A DNA stretch of 64,000 bases. Origin: Mnemiopsis leidyi. Taxonomy: Eukaryota > Ctenophora > Tentaculata > Lobata > Bolinopsidae. A program made the position numbers and the translations under genes. Where the stretch lies: assembly GCA_000226015.1 (NCBI GenBank), contig JH153573.1:251495-315494 (forward strand), read 5' to 3'. The notes under the pieces were generated by a model. That model saw only the letters and a program-made list of their open reading frames with translations. It did not search any database and was not told the origin of the DNA. Positions 51,064 through 62,343 of the stretch are shown piece by piece. The first letter of the stretch is position 1, and each line of letters starts with the position of its first letter.

Positions 51064-51900
51064 TTTCCCCCTTAGCTTCCTATACTCAGCTCCAGTCGGA
51101 TATACTAAATTGTTTGAGTACAGTACATATTGGTTTTTAAATTTGACAAATGTAGTGTGTTATATTTTTATATATTATTATTACTGATTTATTATTGATG
51201 GTAAAATTTTTTTTTGATATAGGACGGCCCCAACGTCAATATGGTTTCGTCACCGTGTGTTGGGTATAGCCAAAATGGTCATACATGATCATCGAACATA
51301 TTTTTCGTTCTTTCCACAACTTGTTGGAACTGTCCTACATCTATACTCGTTTGAGTGAGCTTCTTTGTCTTGAACTTATAATCTGTAACTTACGATGATG
51401 TATAACTATTTGAATTTTGAAATAAAAATACCCCGTATAGAAGCTTAGTTATAGCAACTGGTAGAAAGTTTCAGTTAGAAAGTCTTTAGTACATTTCGGG
51501 CCACACTATAAACTTTTTTGTTAACTTCTAGTTCTATACCAATCAAACTCTTATAGTTGGCAATTGTTGAAAATGAGTCCCGTCAACCCGTCAACAAATT
51601 CGGTAACTTGAGCTACCTGAAAATACAATAGTGCACAGCTGGCAAGAGGGGGTTTCAATTTAACTTGGATCTAAGTTTTTTGACGTTTCTAATAAAGACT
51701 TAGGATCTTCGAGATATATATATTCCAGAGAGTTTCCTTTTTTTACTGCGGTTTTGAACCTCAATTTTCTCAATCTCTCAGGCTAGACTCCAGCTTCATT
51801 TGGATAATGGACTTGAAAATGTATTTCAACCTCTTAGTTTTCTTAACTGTTACATATGTAATTGTATTTTTTAAACTTAATTCGAGTATATTTAGAGATT

Positions 51901-52876
51901 GGAGTATACCTTACAAGACATTTTTATAACGTACGAAATGCGACGGTTTTCCCGAAATTTCGCCATATTTTCGGACCGCCAAAATTTCGGTCGTCGTAAT
52001 AGAATCCGTCGCATTATTTTTAGCTTATTCCAATAATTGTGGCTTCATCGATTCATTTTGTTCTTGAAAAGTTAGTGATATGGAACGAAATATTCCGTGA
52101 TGAATTGAATGTCAAGTAATACGTTTTAAATTTACAATAAATTACAGTTATGTGCTAACATAAACGTCTTATAAGAGACTAAGTCAAGATTTAGATAAAC
52201 AATTTAATACCAAACTCAATAAGTCATGTGATGCAGATATACTGTCATTGATCATTAGAGTAAAATTTAGATTTTAGATTGAGATACTAAAATCAGCACT
52301 AATCAGTAATCATCATATTACTCAAATCAAAGGTTACTATCCATCGGGAAACTAACGATGTGTCTCTTCAACATGATCTGTATGCGTGTGCCGTGAAGCG
52401 GATAAAGGACGGGAGAAGTTTGCTTGTCCCACAGTTGGTAACCGTCGGAAATATTCCGTTAGAAGTTAGTAAATATTGTCACTATTTTATGTGCCACGGT
52501 GGGGAAAGTGATGGAGTTGTTGAGGACAGCAGTCACCGTCGTTCCCCTTTACCCTCCGGTGGGATGGCAGTCAAGTTGAAACTTACTTTCAAAGGCCTCT
52601 GAGACATCGTGTACAAGATGAAGCAGCTTATCCGAGAATCTTACTCCTGGGAGTACACTAGAGACCAGCGTGAAACTAAAAGAGTCATTTTGTTTCAACA
52701 GATTTTTAGAAAATTTTAAATTTCCTTTGTGCCAGAAAACAATACGATTAAAAATACCCTTATTTTATGTGACGTCCGAAATGTGACGGTTTTTGTTCAA
52801 TTTCGCCATATTTTCGGACCGCCAAAATTTCGGTCGTCGCAAATTGGTCCGCCACAAAAATGTCTTGTAAGGTATG
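51901..52876. mobile_element. Terminal-inverted-repeat element (976 bp) with 8-bp flanking duplication, carrying a HIRAN-like frame
   Basis: Left end ATACCTTACAAGACATTTTT (from 51906) and right end AAAAATGTCTTGTAAGGTAT are perfect 20-bp inverted repeats. TAGAGATT occurs immediately outside both ends (51893-51900, 52877-52884), a candidate 8-bp target-site duplication. Inside each end lies a ~65-bp block in direct orientation (51931-51996 and 52771-52840) containing TTTCGCCATATTTTCGGACC and CGCCAAAATTTCGGTCGTCG. No transposase is recognised. Superfamily not assigned; an 8-bp duplication would fit hAT, P or Merlin groups. Confidence 0.75.
52303..52602 (+). pseudogene. HIRAN-like domain fragment, no clear start, inside a TIR element
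   Basis: An open frame from after the stop at 52300-52302 to the TGA at 52600-52602 reads a short, complete-looking HIRAN-type pattern: IHRETNDVSLQHDLYACAV (the R-E...N..D.YA.AV entry), then VGNIPLEVSKYCHYFMCHGG and RRSPLPSGGMAVKLKLTF. From memory, this layout is common in animal orphan proteins, often linked to transposons, and in the HLTF helicase, where HIRAN binds DNA 3' ends. There is no ATG before the domain, so it is either the last exon of a gene not visible here or a captured fragment. It sits inside the element at 51901-52876. Confidence 0.6.
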
Positions 52877-54325
52877 TAGAGATTCATAACGCTTAAATTT
52901 GTTCAATAATTAATTTTCTTTAATCCCGCTCCACGCTCGATTCAGACACTGATGTGATATTGCTGAATAGTAATGAGAGATGATTATAATAATATGGAGA
53001 GTACTATAGTACTATGAGAGAGTATACCACACTTTTTTATAAGAGAGCTCCATTTCCTTTGGCTCCTCCATTTCCTATGGCTCTATAGTCTATAACTCTG
53101 GCTTTAGTCTATAACATTAGGCGCAGTGTTGCGAGTACAATACTACATGACGTGTTTCAGTTTGGGTGGCGAACTTTCGTGAGAATTTGTGCAAATTTGA
53201 GCGACCGGTTCGCGAGATATTCGCTACCTACGCCGCTAGTATAAGAGGTAGACGAATGAGATCAGCTGACTCATTAGAGCAGTTTAACTTTAAGTGATGT
53301 AAATCGAACACTGCACAATTGCAAATGCTGCTTTGTACATCCCAATTGTGGTGGTTCAATGTTGTACTTGAATTTGTGCCGCAGTTTTACAGTAACCTAA
53401 ACGTGCTGTGTTAATTTGAGTACGTTATACTTCTGGAATTTTTGAGTTAGATTTATTTGATGTTCTGTTTAAGGTAATTTGCATAGATTGATGGTTGTAT
53501 AGCGATTCGTAGGAAGATTTGTATCAATGAAAGTGCGCTGGTTACATTGCTCAGAGCCACTTGAGAAAATTACAGTAACTATAACTACTAGTAGTTGGCA
53601 CTTTTTTCAGAATGAGAAGATGGAAGAAATGCAACTCCAAAGCAAATAAGTTTTGTGAAGGAGCAGTGTGTATGACTTGGACAGAAACCGTTTTTTTTGC
53701 TCGCCCTCTTTCCTCAAGATAGATTAAGGTCATTTCATCAGAGCAAGTCCCTTTTTAAAGACATTTGTTAGTATATCTTACAAAGTACGTTGCTATGGCA
53801 AGCGTCGGTGAGGTTTAAATTTAATGGCCCGTTAGTCCATTAGCACTGCTGGTAATCACGTAACGGATCACCGCCCTCCAGAGCTGAACGTTGAGTTAAC
53901 AAACACAAATTTAGGTACGGTTACACTCTAATGCTAAACTCCATGCCACTACTTTTAGGAGCGCTAGTCGCTATTGCTAACTCTTACAATTTACGTTGTA
54001 GTACTATTGTGTAGGTACATGCTACTATCACTATCAGTACCATTATATCGATTTAATAAACGTCTAACAAGACGTATAGGAGCTGCTTCTTTAGGCACTT
54101 TTATACTTTTCTTTTTGCAATCCTGATTTTCTTGAATCTTCACACATATTAGGTATTCACACATATTTAATTTTTTCACATTCTTTATTGCTACAGCGTG
54201 AGCGCTAGAAACAAAAGTAAATTTCATGTAAATTAAATAAAATGCGATCTATAAGATGGATATCTTAATAATCATGAATTATTCACCTTGAATGAACCAA
54301 ATACTAATGATCCTCTTTTATAGCG

Positions 54326-55608
54326 ATGAACCGGAAATACGCCACAGTTCTTGGACTGTTCCTTCTGGCGGCACTGAGTGTTGCACAAGATGAAGAAACA
54401 AAAACCGACGACGAGGAAGGGACAAAAGGAAAACCGATGAAAGTTGCCGGACTCGACATGGAGGTGAACAAAAGATTGGGATCTGCGATGTTTACCATGT
54501 TTGCAGGAAACAACACAGAAGACTCCTTGAGTTTTGGCCTGGCGAAGATCTTGGAAGTAGCTATGCTGCAGGAAAAGAAATCACTGAAGAAAAGCACGTT
54601 TGCAGGTTCGATAAGGAGTTAAAAGACAATGTCGAAGTTCTTTGCGAAGACGGAGAAGAGACAAAGGGGCAGTACTCTGGTTTGGACGAAAACGGAAACA
54701 AAACAAACATTGACTACGTTATGTCTGTAAAGACCTGTCCCCTGAGCTCTTGTCAAGATGCTTCGGCAAGTATTAAGATCAAGAGTTACATCTTCACGTC
54801 CGAGGGATACATCTGTCAGCCGGACTGTGAACAGGGTGAAAACAAGACTATGCTCCAATCACCAGTTTTTAACGGTACTGCAAAATGGGATGTGGAGATT
54901 GAGGGATGGAAATTCTGTGAAACTTGCGGAGAAAATAACGATGTTGTTGCGGAAAAGTTAAAAATATTCTTTGCCGTTGCAGCGAAAAGAAAAGGAAAAT
55001 CAGCTATTGCCCGTCAAAACAAGGGCCAACAATTTGATTGGAAGAAATGTGAAATAGATGCAGGAATATCGAAAGAGGAAGATTTTGAGGAAAGTAAAAC
55101 CAAACGACAAGCTGAAGACAAAAAACCAGACGGACAAAGTAACAAACCAGACGGACAAAGCAACAAACCAGACGACAAAGGTAAAGGCAAGGACAGGAAG
55201 CCCTCAAAGATGAGTGGGAAATGCAAACCCGCTAGAGGGACCAGTTTTAAGGGAAAGCCTGAGGATCAAGAAAGCTTTGGATTTGCCGATTCAGACGGTG
55301 GCAACGCGACCATGACCTTCAGAATGTACCCAATGGCAAAGATCGATGGGACTGAAGTCCTTAACGCCGAAAACGGTTTTGAAGGACCAAATGTAACTGA
55401 AGTGCAAGAAGCTATGACGGGATCTGGTGATACACAGCCAAGGAAATACGTTGTTATAACCGTGAAAAAGTTTAATTCCAAGCTAGTTTACGACCCGACT
55501 GGAGACATGTCCGAGAGCGGAGGAACTACCGTGCCCAGTTCATCACCCACCCTTGGAGTCTCCCTCTACATCGCGTCTTTGTTCATGCTGATCATCAACT
55601 TGTTGTAA
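54326..55608 (+). CDS. Secreted, probably GPI-anchored Cys-containing protein (short paralogue), interrupted by one apparent 1-base frameshift
   Basis: Function unknown. N-terminal signal peptide (MNRKYATVLGLFLLAALSVA, cleavage before QDEE), a short acidic stretch, a first module starting [20 protein letters not shown] and carrying [25 protein letters not shown] and KKCEI cysteines, a short hydrophilic linker with NKPDGQS repeats, a second module starting [20 protein letters not shown] and ending [15 protein letters not shown], and a hydrophobic C-terminus after SSSPTLG typical of a GPI signal. The frame breaks near 54558-54562: one base is missing compared with the paralogue at 57776, after which every motif resumes to the stop. 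Corrected length would be 427 residues. A TATAG acceptor-like site 3 bases before the ATG suggests a 5' UTR intron, as in the paralogue. Sequencing error or a recently broken gene are both possible. Confidence 0.8.
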
Positions 55609-57775
55609 GCTGCTGACTAGAACTAGAAGAACTGTTGGATAGAGATGATGAGTATCATTCGAGCTAAGCAAGAATAGGCTCTGACTCTTAGACTTGAGAG
55701 GTCTATTTGGAGGTTATATATGTTAGTGTTACATACCATTTGTATCTCAGATAGTTTTTTAATTGATCAGAATTAACTTTAAGTCAAATTTTCCAGTCGT
55801 GCTGAAGTATAAGTAAGTAACTTGAAAATTTACATGTGTTTCATGTTTTACAGTCGTTGTAAATGTATTGCTTTGTAAATCTAGTATTGCTATATAATTC
55901 TAGAATTGATATAATAACACTCATTGTACTGCTATATAATACTATTACTAGTAAATTCCCATTTGCTATTATCTTATTGAATTTAATTGAATTTGAATGT
56001 TTTAAAAGTTGTCAATTGTGAATTTTATTCAGAACATTCTCAATGTCGTGGAACAGTTGTTTTGAGTTTCATTCAAAAGTCTCATAATCATTAAAAAACT
56101 TTTTCAAAGTAAAAGAACCATGCAATTCATTGACTATTCTCAGAAGTGATTTTTAGTATTGAATGAAAAAGCGAAAGAACTAAGAAACTTTTAAAGATTA
56201 AAGTGAAGTTAAACATGTGAGCCACAGCCATCTGACTAAAACAAAATTTTCATACACATCTAATTTTGTCGTCTAGAAGCGCTGCTGCTGTCGCTGCTGT
56301 TTAGAAAGCGGGCACATGCGGACACCATCACCAGCAGAAATTCGATGATTCAACAAAGAAACAAGAATTGCAAGTTCATGCGACTAAAATTGAGATGATT
56401 TGTAACAATGTAACTGAATCATCCTGTCACAATGTGAATATTGGGCTGCTAAAAACTAATGAGACTTGCTATTCATGGTTTCCAAATTGACGATCAGATG
56501 CTATATCCAGTGAAGTTTCTAACGTGTTAATAGTTTTTACTTTTAAAGATCAGGTTTCACAGCACTTTGTCTTATAGACCAGCCACAAACTTAAAGTTCA
56601 ACCTACTTAAAACATTGATGCTTTCTGGCTTTTCAACGTTCCGCTTTACTGTACTTATGTAAGACTATAAAGAGTCGGGTATCAACGTGACTAATTGAGC
56701 ATGCTTGTTATAATTAGTTGCCACATTAGTTTATCATAATGACGGAATGATTTTTTCAGGAAGATACATTTGATCGATGATCATGATTCATGAATCATCA
56801 TATTTTAGATGGTCCTTTACAATTACAATCACTAACTTTTTAATTTTTCTATCTTCATGCTTTTTAAGGTCATCTTGGGATTTCCTTGCCTGACGCTTTC
56901 AGGCCAGCTGCCGTGAAAATGGGCCGCTACGTGAGGCTAAGATTTTCAATAGCCTATTATAGAACTCAGAAATTGGTACTTCCGCGAGAGACTAAACATT
57001 TTGTCAGTGTTTTTGGCATTTGAGTGTAAAATAAATAAATGTAATAACGAAGTACATAGTACCTCTCTAGTACCTCTCTAGTAGTTTACATAGTACCTCT
57101 CTAGTAGGCGCATCTGTAGTACGCGGTTTTGAATGGCCAAGTTTTCTTCAGGCAGAGGAGGCTTAAATTTAGACAATTTTACCGATTATATTTATAACTA
57201 TAAGTTTAAAACTGTGTTCAAATGACCTTATATTTGATTGCAATTAAACATTTGACTTCGACTAATCATCGCAAAATAAGCATTAGTAGCTTTCCAGGGG
57301 CCTTATAAATTGTATTGTCTTTTCTAGTATAAGGTCTCTCTGCTGTTGGGTGTACGCGGTTTCGAAGGCCACGAAATTTCATTAGCAAAAAACAGCGAAC
57401 TCATGCTTCAGAGAGTGATCCATTAATCAAACAGTTGATTAATGGATGGAGAACGTAATTCATTAATCAACTGTTTAATTTGTGCAAATACTTGAGCCGA
57501 GAAGAACTATTTAAATTTAATCAGTTATCATGCGGCTTATAAATAATAGACCAATCATTCAACTACCATGAGGCACTTTTATAAGCTTTTAGAATAACGA
57601 AATACAAGAGTTTTTTCAGAGTTAACGACCGTTTGGAAAAATAATGCAAATTTCAGAAAATAGTCAACTCCCAACGGCCTTTTATTCTGGAAACACTTTT
57701 ATTTTTCATTGTTCTAAAAGTCTATGTAATTGTGAAATGTGCTCTTAACAATCTATGACTATTTTACAGATAGCA
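55609..57775. other. Spacer between the paralogous GPI-protein genes
   Basis: No coding sequence recognised. Three copies of TAGTACCTCTCTAGTA lie at 57057-57107. A diverged direct pair (TACGCGGTTTTGAATGGCC near 57120 and TACGCGGTTTCGAAGGCC near 57353) and an ATTA-rich inverted repeat at 57419-57476 precede the second gene and may be part of its promoter. Confidence 0.6.
57419..57476. promoter_or_regulatory. ATTAATCAA inverted repeats ~300 bp upstream of the long paralogue
   Basis: TCCATTAATCAA-ACAG-TTGATTAATGGA forms a perfect 12-bp hairpin at 57419-57446. AAACAGTTGATTAATG is repeated as its perfect complement CATTAATCAACTGTTT at 57461-57476. The ATTA cores could bind homeodomain proteins; this is inference only. 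Confidence 0.45.
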
Positions 57776-60700
57776 ATGTCTTGGAAGTCCAGTACTTTCA
57801 GATTGGTTCTACGGCTATTGCTTCTTACAACGCTTTGCGTGGCGCAAGATGTCGAGGAAAAAGATGCAATTCAAGCCGAACAAGATGTCGTCCAAAACAC
57901 TGCGGTGGATGATGACAGGGAGGATGTAAAGAATGCAAATGACGGGGGGATACCCGATGAAGTTCAGAATGAGCTGGTCGATCAAGCTGAGAATGGAGAC
58001 GTAGTCTCCCAAGATCAAGATGGAGAAGATAGCAAAATTGAAAATAACGAGCTCGACAATCTTACTGAAGAAGCTGAAGAGGATGCTGAAGTTAAAATTG
58101 GGGAAGAAGCTGAGAAAGAAGTTGAAGTTGATAATGAGAAAGAAGTTGAGAAAGATGCTGAAGTTGTAATTGAGGAACAAGATGAGAAAAATGCTGACGG
58201 TGAAACCGAGGAAGAAGTTGAGAAAGATGCTGAAGTTGTAATTGAGAAAGAAGCTGAGAAAGATGCTGACGCTGAAATTGAGGAAGAAGCTGAAAAAGAA
58301 GCTGAAGTCGACAACGATGAAGAAGCTGAGAAAGATGCTGATGTTGAAATTGAGGAAGAAGCTGAAGAAGAAGCTGAGGTCGACAACGATGAAGAAGCTG
58401 AGAAAGAAGCTGACGTTGAAATTGAGGAAGAAGCTGAAAAAGAAGCTGAAGTGGACAACGATGAAGAAGCCGAGAAAGATGCTGATGTTGATAATGAGGA
58501 AGAAGCCGAGAAAGATGCTGATGTTGAAAATGAGGAAGATGCTGAGAAAGGAGCTGAATCTGACGATGCAGCAGGTGGGGATGATACAGGCGATGGAAAA
58601 GAGGCAGGAGGTCAAGAAGACGAGAGTGAAGAGGATGAAGGTAAAGATCTAGATGAAGACAAAGAAAGGACAAAAGGAAAGCCGATGAAAGTTGCTGGGC
58701 TTGATATGGAAGTCAACAAAAGATTGGGATCTGCGATGTTTACTATGTTTGCAGGAAATGACACCGAAGATTCTTTGAGTTTTGGTCTCGCGAAGATATT
58801 AGAAGTTGATGCGGACGGAAATGAAATTGAGGAGGACAAGCACGTTTGCAGGTTCGATAAGGAGTTAAAAGACAACGTCGAAGTTCTCTGTGAAGAGGAA
58901 GAACCAGTGGTTGGTGGGTACGATGGATTAGACGAAAACGGTAATGCTACTAAAATTCCTTACGTTGTGTCTGTCAAAACGTGCCCCTTGTCGTCATGTC
59001 AAGATGCTGAGGCTAAATTAAAGATCAGGAGCTATATCTTCACAGCAGGAGGTTTTATTTGTCAGCCAAACTGTGAGCCAGCAGAGAATCAAACTTTACT
59101 GCAGTCACCAGTTTTCAATGGCACCGCCAAATGGGATATCGAAATAAGCGGGTGGAACTTTTGTGATACATGCGGACAAAACAATGACATCGCCGCTGAG
59201 AAACTGCAAATATTTTTCACTCTTGATGCAAAAACGAAAGGTAAGGCAGCAGAACCGCGAAAGAAGAAGGCTGAAGGATTTAACTGGAAGGAATGCGAGA
59301 TAGAAGCCGGATGGTCCAAAGAAGAAGATTTCGAAGATGAAGAAGAGGAAGGGGAGGACGGAGACGGAGACAATGAAGAGGGTGGAGATGCTGAGAAGAT
59401 TGAGGATACTGAAGATGGTGGAGATGCTGAGAAAAGTGAGGATACTGAAGATGGTGGAGATGCTGAGAAGAGTGAGAATACTGAAGATGGTGGAGATGCT
59501 GAGAAGAGTGAGAATACTGAAGATGGTGGAGATGCTGAGAAGAGTGAGAATACTGAAGATGGTGGAGATGCTGAGAAGAGTGAGGATACTGAAGATGGTG
59601 GAGATGCTGAGAAGAGTGAGAATACTGAAGATGGTGGAGATGCTGAGAAGAGTGAGAATACTGATGAGCGTGGAGATGGCCAAAACGTGCAAGATCAGGA
59701 AAAAGGTGGAGAGGAAAGCGCCGACATCAACAAGAGAAAAAGAAGAAACCTTGAACAGGGTGGAGTTACAAACAACCGAGATCAAATCGAGAAACAAAAT
59801 GGCGTGCCAGACGGAGGAGAGGTTGAAGAAGTCCTCGAGGATGAACAAGATATAAATAAAAGTGGGGGACAGGCAGGAGACCAACCAAGTGGAAAAAGTG
59901 AAGTAGATCAGAGTGCATCAGAGAAAAGACCAGAGAGTGGAGAGCAAGAAGTCGATAAGAAACCTGAAAAGGGCATACCAGAAACCGGGGGAGATCAGAG
60001 GGCTGAAAAGGACGGAGCACAAAATGAGGAAGAAAGTGGAGAAGATGGTGACACTGAGAGCCTTGGTGGAGAAAGCGGGGTAGCGGATGATAGAACCGCA
60101 GAAAATGGAGAAGGTGAAAGCGGTGAAAGGCAAAAAGAAGCTGACGGGGAAAACAAAGAACAGGGCGAAAAAGGTGCTGGCAAGCAAAGTGGAAATGAAG
60201 ACGGGGCCGAACAAGCTGGAGGGAACGATAGAGAAAATGGTGGAAAAGAAGGCGGAGGACAAGGTGGTAAAATAGAAGAAACACAAAACGGTGGAACTGG
60301 AGGCAAAGAAAAACCAAATGGCAATGGTAGCAACGAAAACGGAAAGAATAGTGATGAGAAGAATAACACCGATGAGAAAGATAACGGCAAGAACAATGAA
60401 AATGGCAATGATAACACCGGTGAGAAAGGTAACGGCAAGAACAATGAAAATGGCAATGATAACACCGGTGACAAAGGTAACGGCAAGAACAATGAAAATG
60501 GCAATGGTAACACCGATGACAAAGGTAACGGTAAAGATGACGAAAAAGGCAATGGAAAAGGGAATGACAAGGGTAATAGCAAAGACAATGGAAAAGGCAA
60601 TAACAAAGGCAAGGATAGAAAACCTCAAAAGGTGAAAGGAAAGTGCAGACCTGCTAGGGGATCCAGTTTCAAAGGAAAGCCGGAGGACCAAGAAAGCTTC

Positions 60701-61090
60701 AAATTTGCTGGTTCGGACGGTAGTAATGCGACCATGACTTTCAGAATGTATCCCATGGCAGTAATCGATGAATCTGAGGTAATTGAAACTGACAACGGAT
60801 TTGAAGGACCGAACGTAACGGAAGTGCAAGAAGCTATGACTGGATCGGGGGAAACTCAACCAAGGAAATACGTTGTGATAACTGTGAAAAGGTTCAGTTC
60901 CAAGCTAGTTTACGACCCAACTGGAGACATGACTGAGAGTGGTGGAACCACTATTGCTGAAGAGGACTACACCGCAGACAAAGACATTGCTGGAGTAAAT
61001 GGAGACAAACCTCCTGGTTCATCTGCAGCTCCAATTAGCACCTCTTTCTACATCATTGTACTTTTGGTATTTGTCACCGCTGTGTTCTGA
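57776..61090 (+). CDS. Secreted, probably GPI-anchored acidic repeat protein (long paralogue, 1,104 residues)
   Basis: Same architecture as 54326-55608 but enlarged. Signal peptide [23 protein letters not shown] (split here) is cut before Q24. Residues 25-300 are Glu/Asp/Ala/Val/Lys repeats. Module 1, about 301-518, is nearly identical to the paralogue at its start and keeps the same cysteines ([30 protein letters not shown]). Eight 12-residue repeats ([12 protein letters not shown]) cover 536-631. A long hydrophilic region ends in [13 protein letters not shown]-type repeats. Module 2 starts at about residue 955 ([20 protein letters not shown]) and ends [15 protein letters not shown]. The C-terminus is hydrophobic after GSSAAP, a GPI-type signal. 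N-glycosylation sequons: NDT, NAT, NGT, NVT. I chose the ATG at 57776 over 57755 because a TTTTACAG acceptor lies between them and the protein then starts directly with the signal peptide. Likely extracellular and calcium-binding by charge; family resemblance to coral acidic matrix proteins is tentative. Confidence 0.88.
58060..58560 (+). repeat. Acidic coding repeats (N-terminal arm of the long paralogue)
   Basis: Degenerate units such as [20 protein letters not shown] and [12 protein letters not shown], roughly 20-24 residues per period. Absent from the short paralogue, so they were gained after duplication or lost from the other copy. Confidence 0.85.
59381..59668 (+). repeat. 36-bp coding minisatellite, 8 copies
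   Basis: Eight tandem 36-bp units encode GGDAEK(S/I)E(N/D)TED, nearly identical at the DNA level, so expansion or homogenisation is recent. Inside the long paralogue. Confidence 0.95.
60345..60610 (+). repeat. Gly/Asn/Lys coding repeats
   Basis: Three ~48-bp units encode [16 protein letters not shown]-like peptides, followed by shorter GKGND and GNSK units running into [12 protein letters not shown]. The shorter paralogue has only a vestige (DDKGKGKDRKPSK) at this place. Confidence 0.9.
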
Positions 61091-62343
61091 AATGTTTTGT
61101 GAAATTACAGACTATCCTTAGAGCAGACTGAGACTATAAGACAGATATATAGCAAGAAATTTTGATTTAAATTACAAATACAAAAACAAATTTTATTTTA
61201 GTTTCACTTTGCTCTTCGCCACAATTTCATACTTTTTAATTTCGCGTTTACATTTAACATTATTTTAAGAATCGCTGTTTTGCAATTTTTATTTTTCTGT
61301 AGTGTTTTTATTCTTCCCATAATATTGCGAAAGATGCAATTGTATTTATTAATTTTGAAAGACATGTACGTAGGTTTCACATTCATCAAAACATGCACTT
61401 TCCGAAAGTAATGAAATGTATATAAATACATTCTTCTTTTCATCGCGTTAACAAACTTGAATAGAATTGTTGATACCTGCATACTGATAGTGATTCATGC
61501 TTACAGTTACAGTACAGTTCAGTAACTGAGTGTTTCATCGCACGGATTGTGATTGTTATGTTTTGCTAAAACTTTGTTCACTTAAAAGAAGACATATGTA
61601 TCTGTAAGATTTTTGATTAGATATTTTATACTTTCAGTTTCAGTTCCGACCAGACCTTTATTTTTAATGTATTTTCAATATATTTATTATTACAAAAGTG
61701 AACGATCGCGTCGTTATAATTTTGTTAGCTCATTACAGTTCCATGAACTTTTCATGATATGCTACAGCGAAGAGAGTTGTGTGTTTTCTATAATTATATG
61801 TAGAGAGTTGTATCGATTACAGTTACATGGACTGTTAAGTGTTTACTATATCAATATGCTACAGTGTAGATAATTTCGTCTATATTTTGAAATATAGTGA
61901 GCGACGAGATGCTTTAGTAGTTTTAACTTTTAGTTATACACACTTTAAGATGATGTACCGCATGAGATATTATTTCATGGTGGGTGCTAACTTCCTTGAT
62001 GACGATGTACTTCTGTCCGTCCAGTCTAAAATTACAGTTGTAATTTTAGACGTAATAACCTTGCGGAGGTTAATAGAATAAACATTTTTATTTTTTTTGA
62101 AAATTTGGCAAAATTAGATTTTCAATGGAGTTGCCGCCCACCATCTTTTTAATCTTCCAAAGTTTATCATCAAATTATTTTCATGAATCATTTATTAAAA
62201 GTTTATTTTTGAATCCCTAAAAGATTGTTTTATTTATGCTGATTCAGCTGATTTTCATAGGCCAGTGTTTTAAATTCAATTAAACAAAAGAGTATAAAAA
62301 GCAAATTCATGAATAATTTTTAATGAACGACTTTACAATTATA

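Larger units (their letters stand above)
44297..54325. other. Long intergenic region between the semaphorin and GPI-protein genes
   Basis: No protein gene is supported except the HIRAN-like fragment listed separately. CACGTG sites are dense at 44.3-46.1 kb (44348, 44382, 45169, 45179, 45245, 45884 and 46014), which could be regulatory. Structural features are listed individually. Confidence 0.6.

Noticed and set aside
57815-60859. Long minus-strand open frames (up to 313 residues) across the long GPI-type gene
   Set aside because: They are antisense shadows of a purine-rich repetitive coding strand. They read as Leu/Phe/Ser/Ile repeats and lack any domain, while the plus frame has signal peptide, Cys modules and GPI tail.
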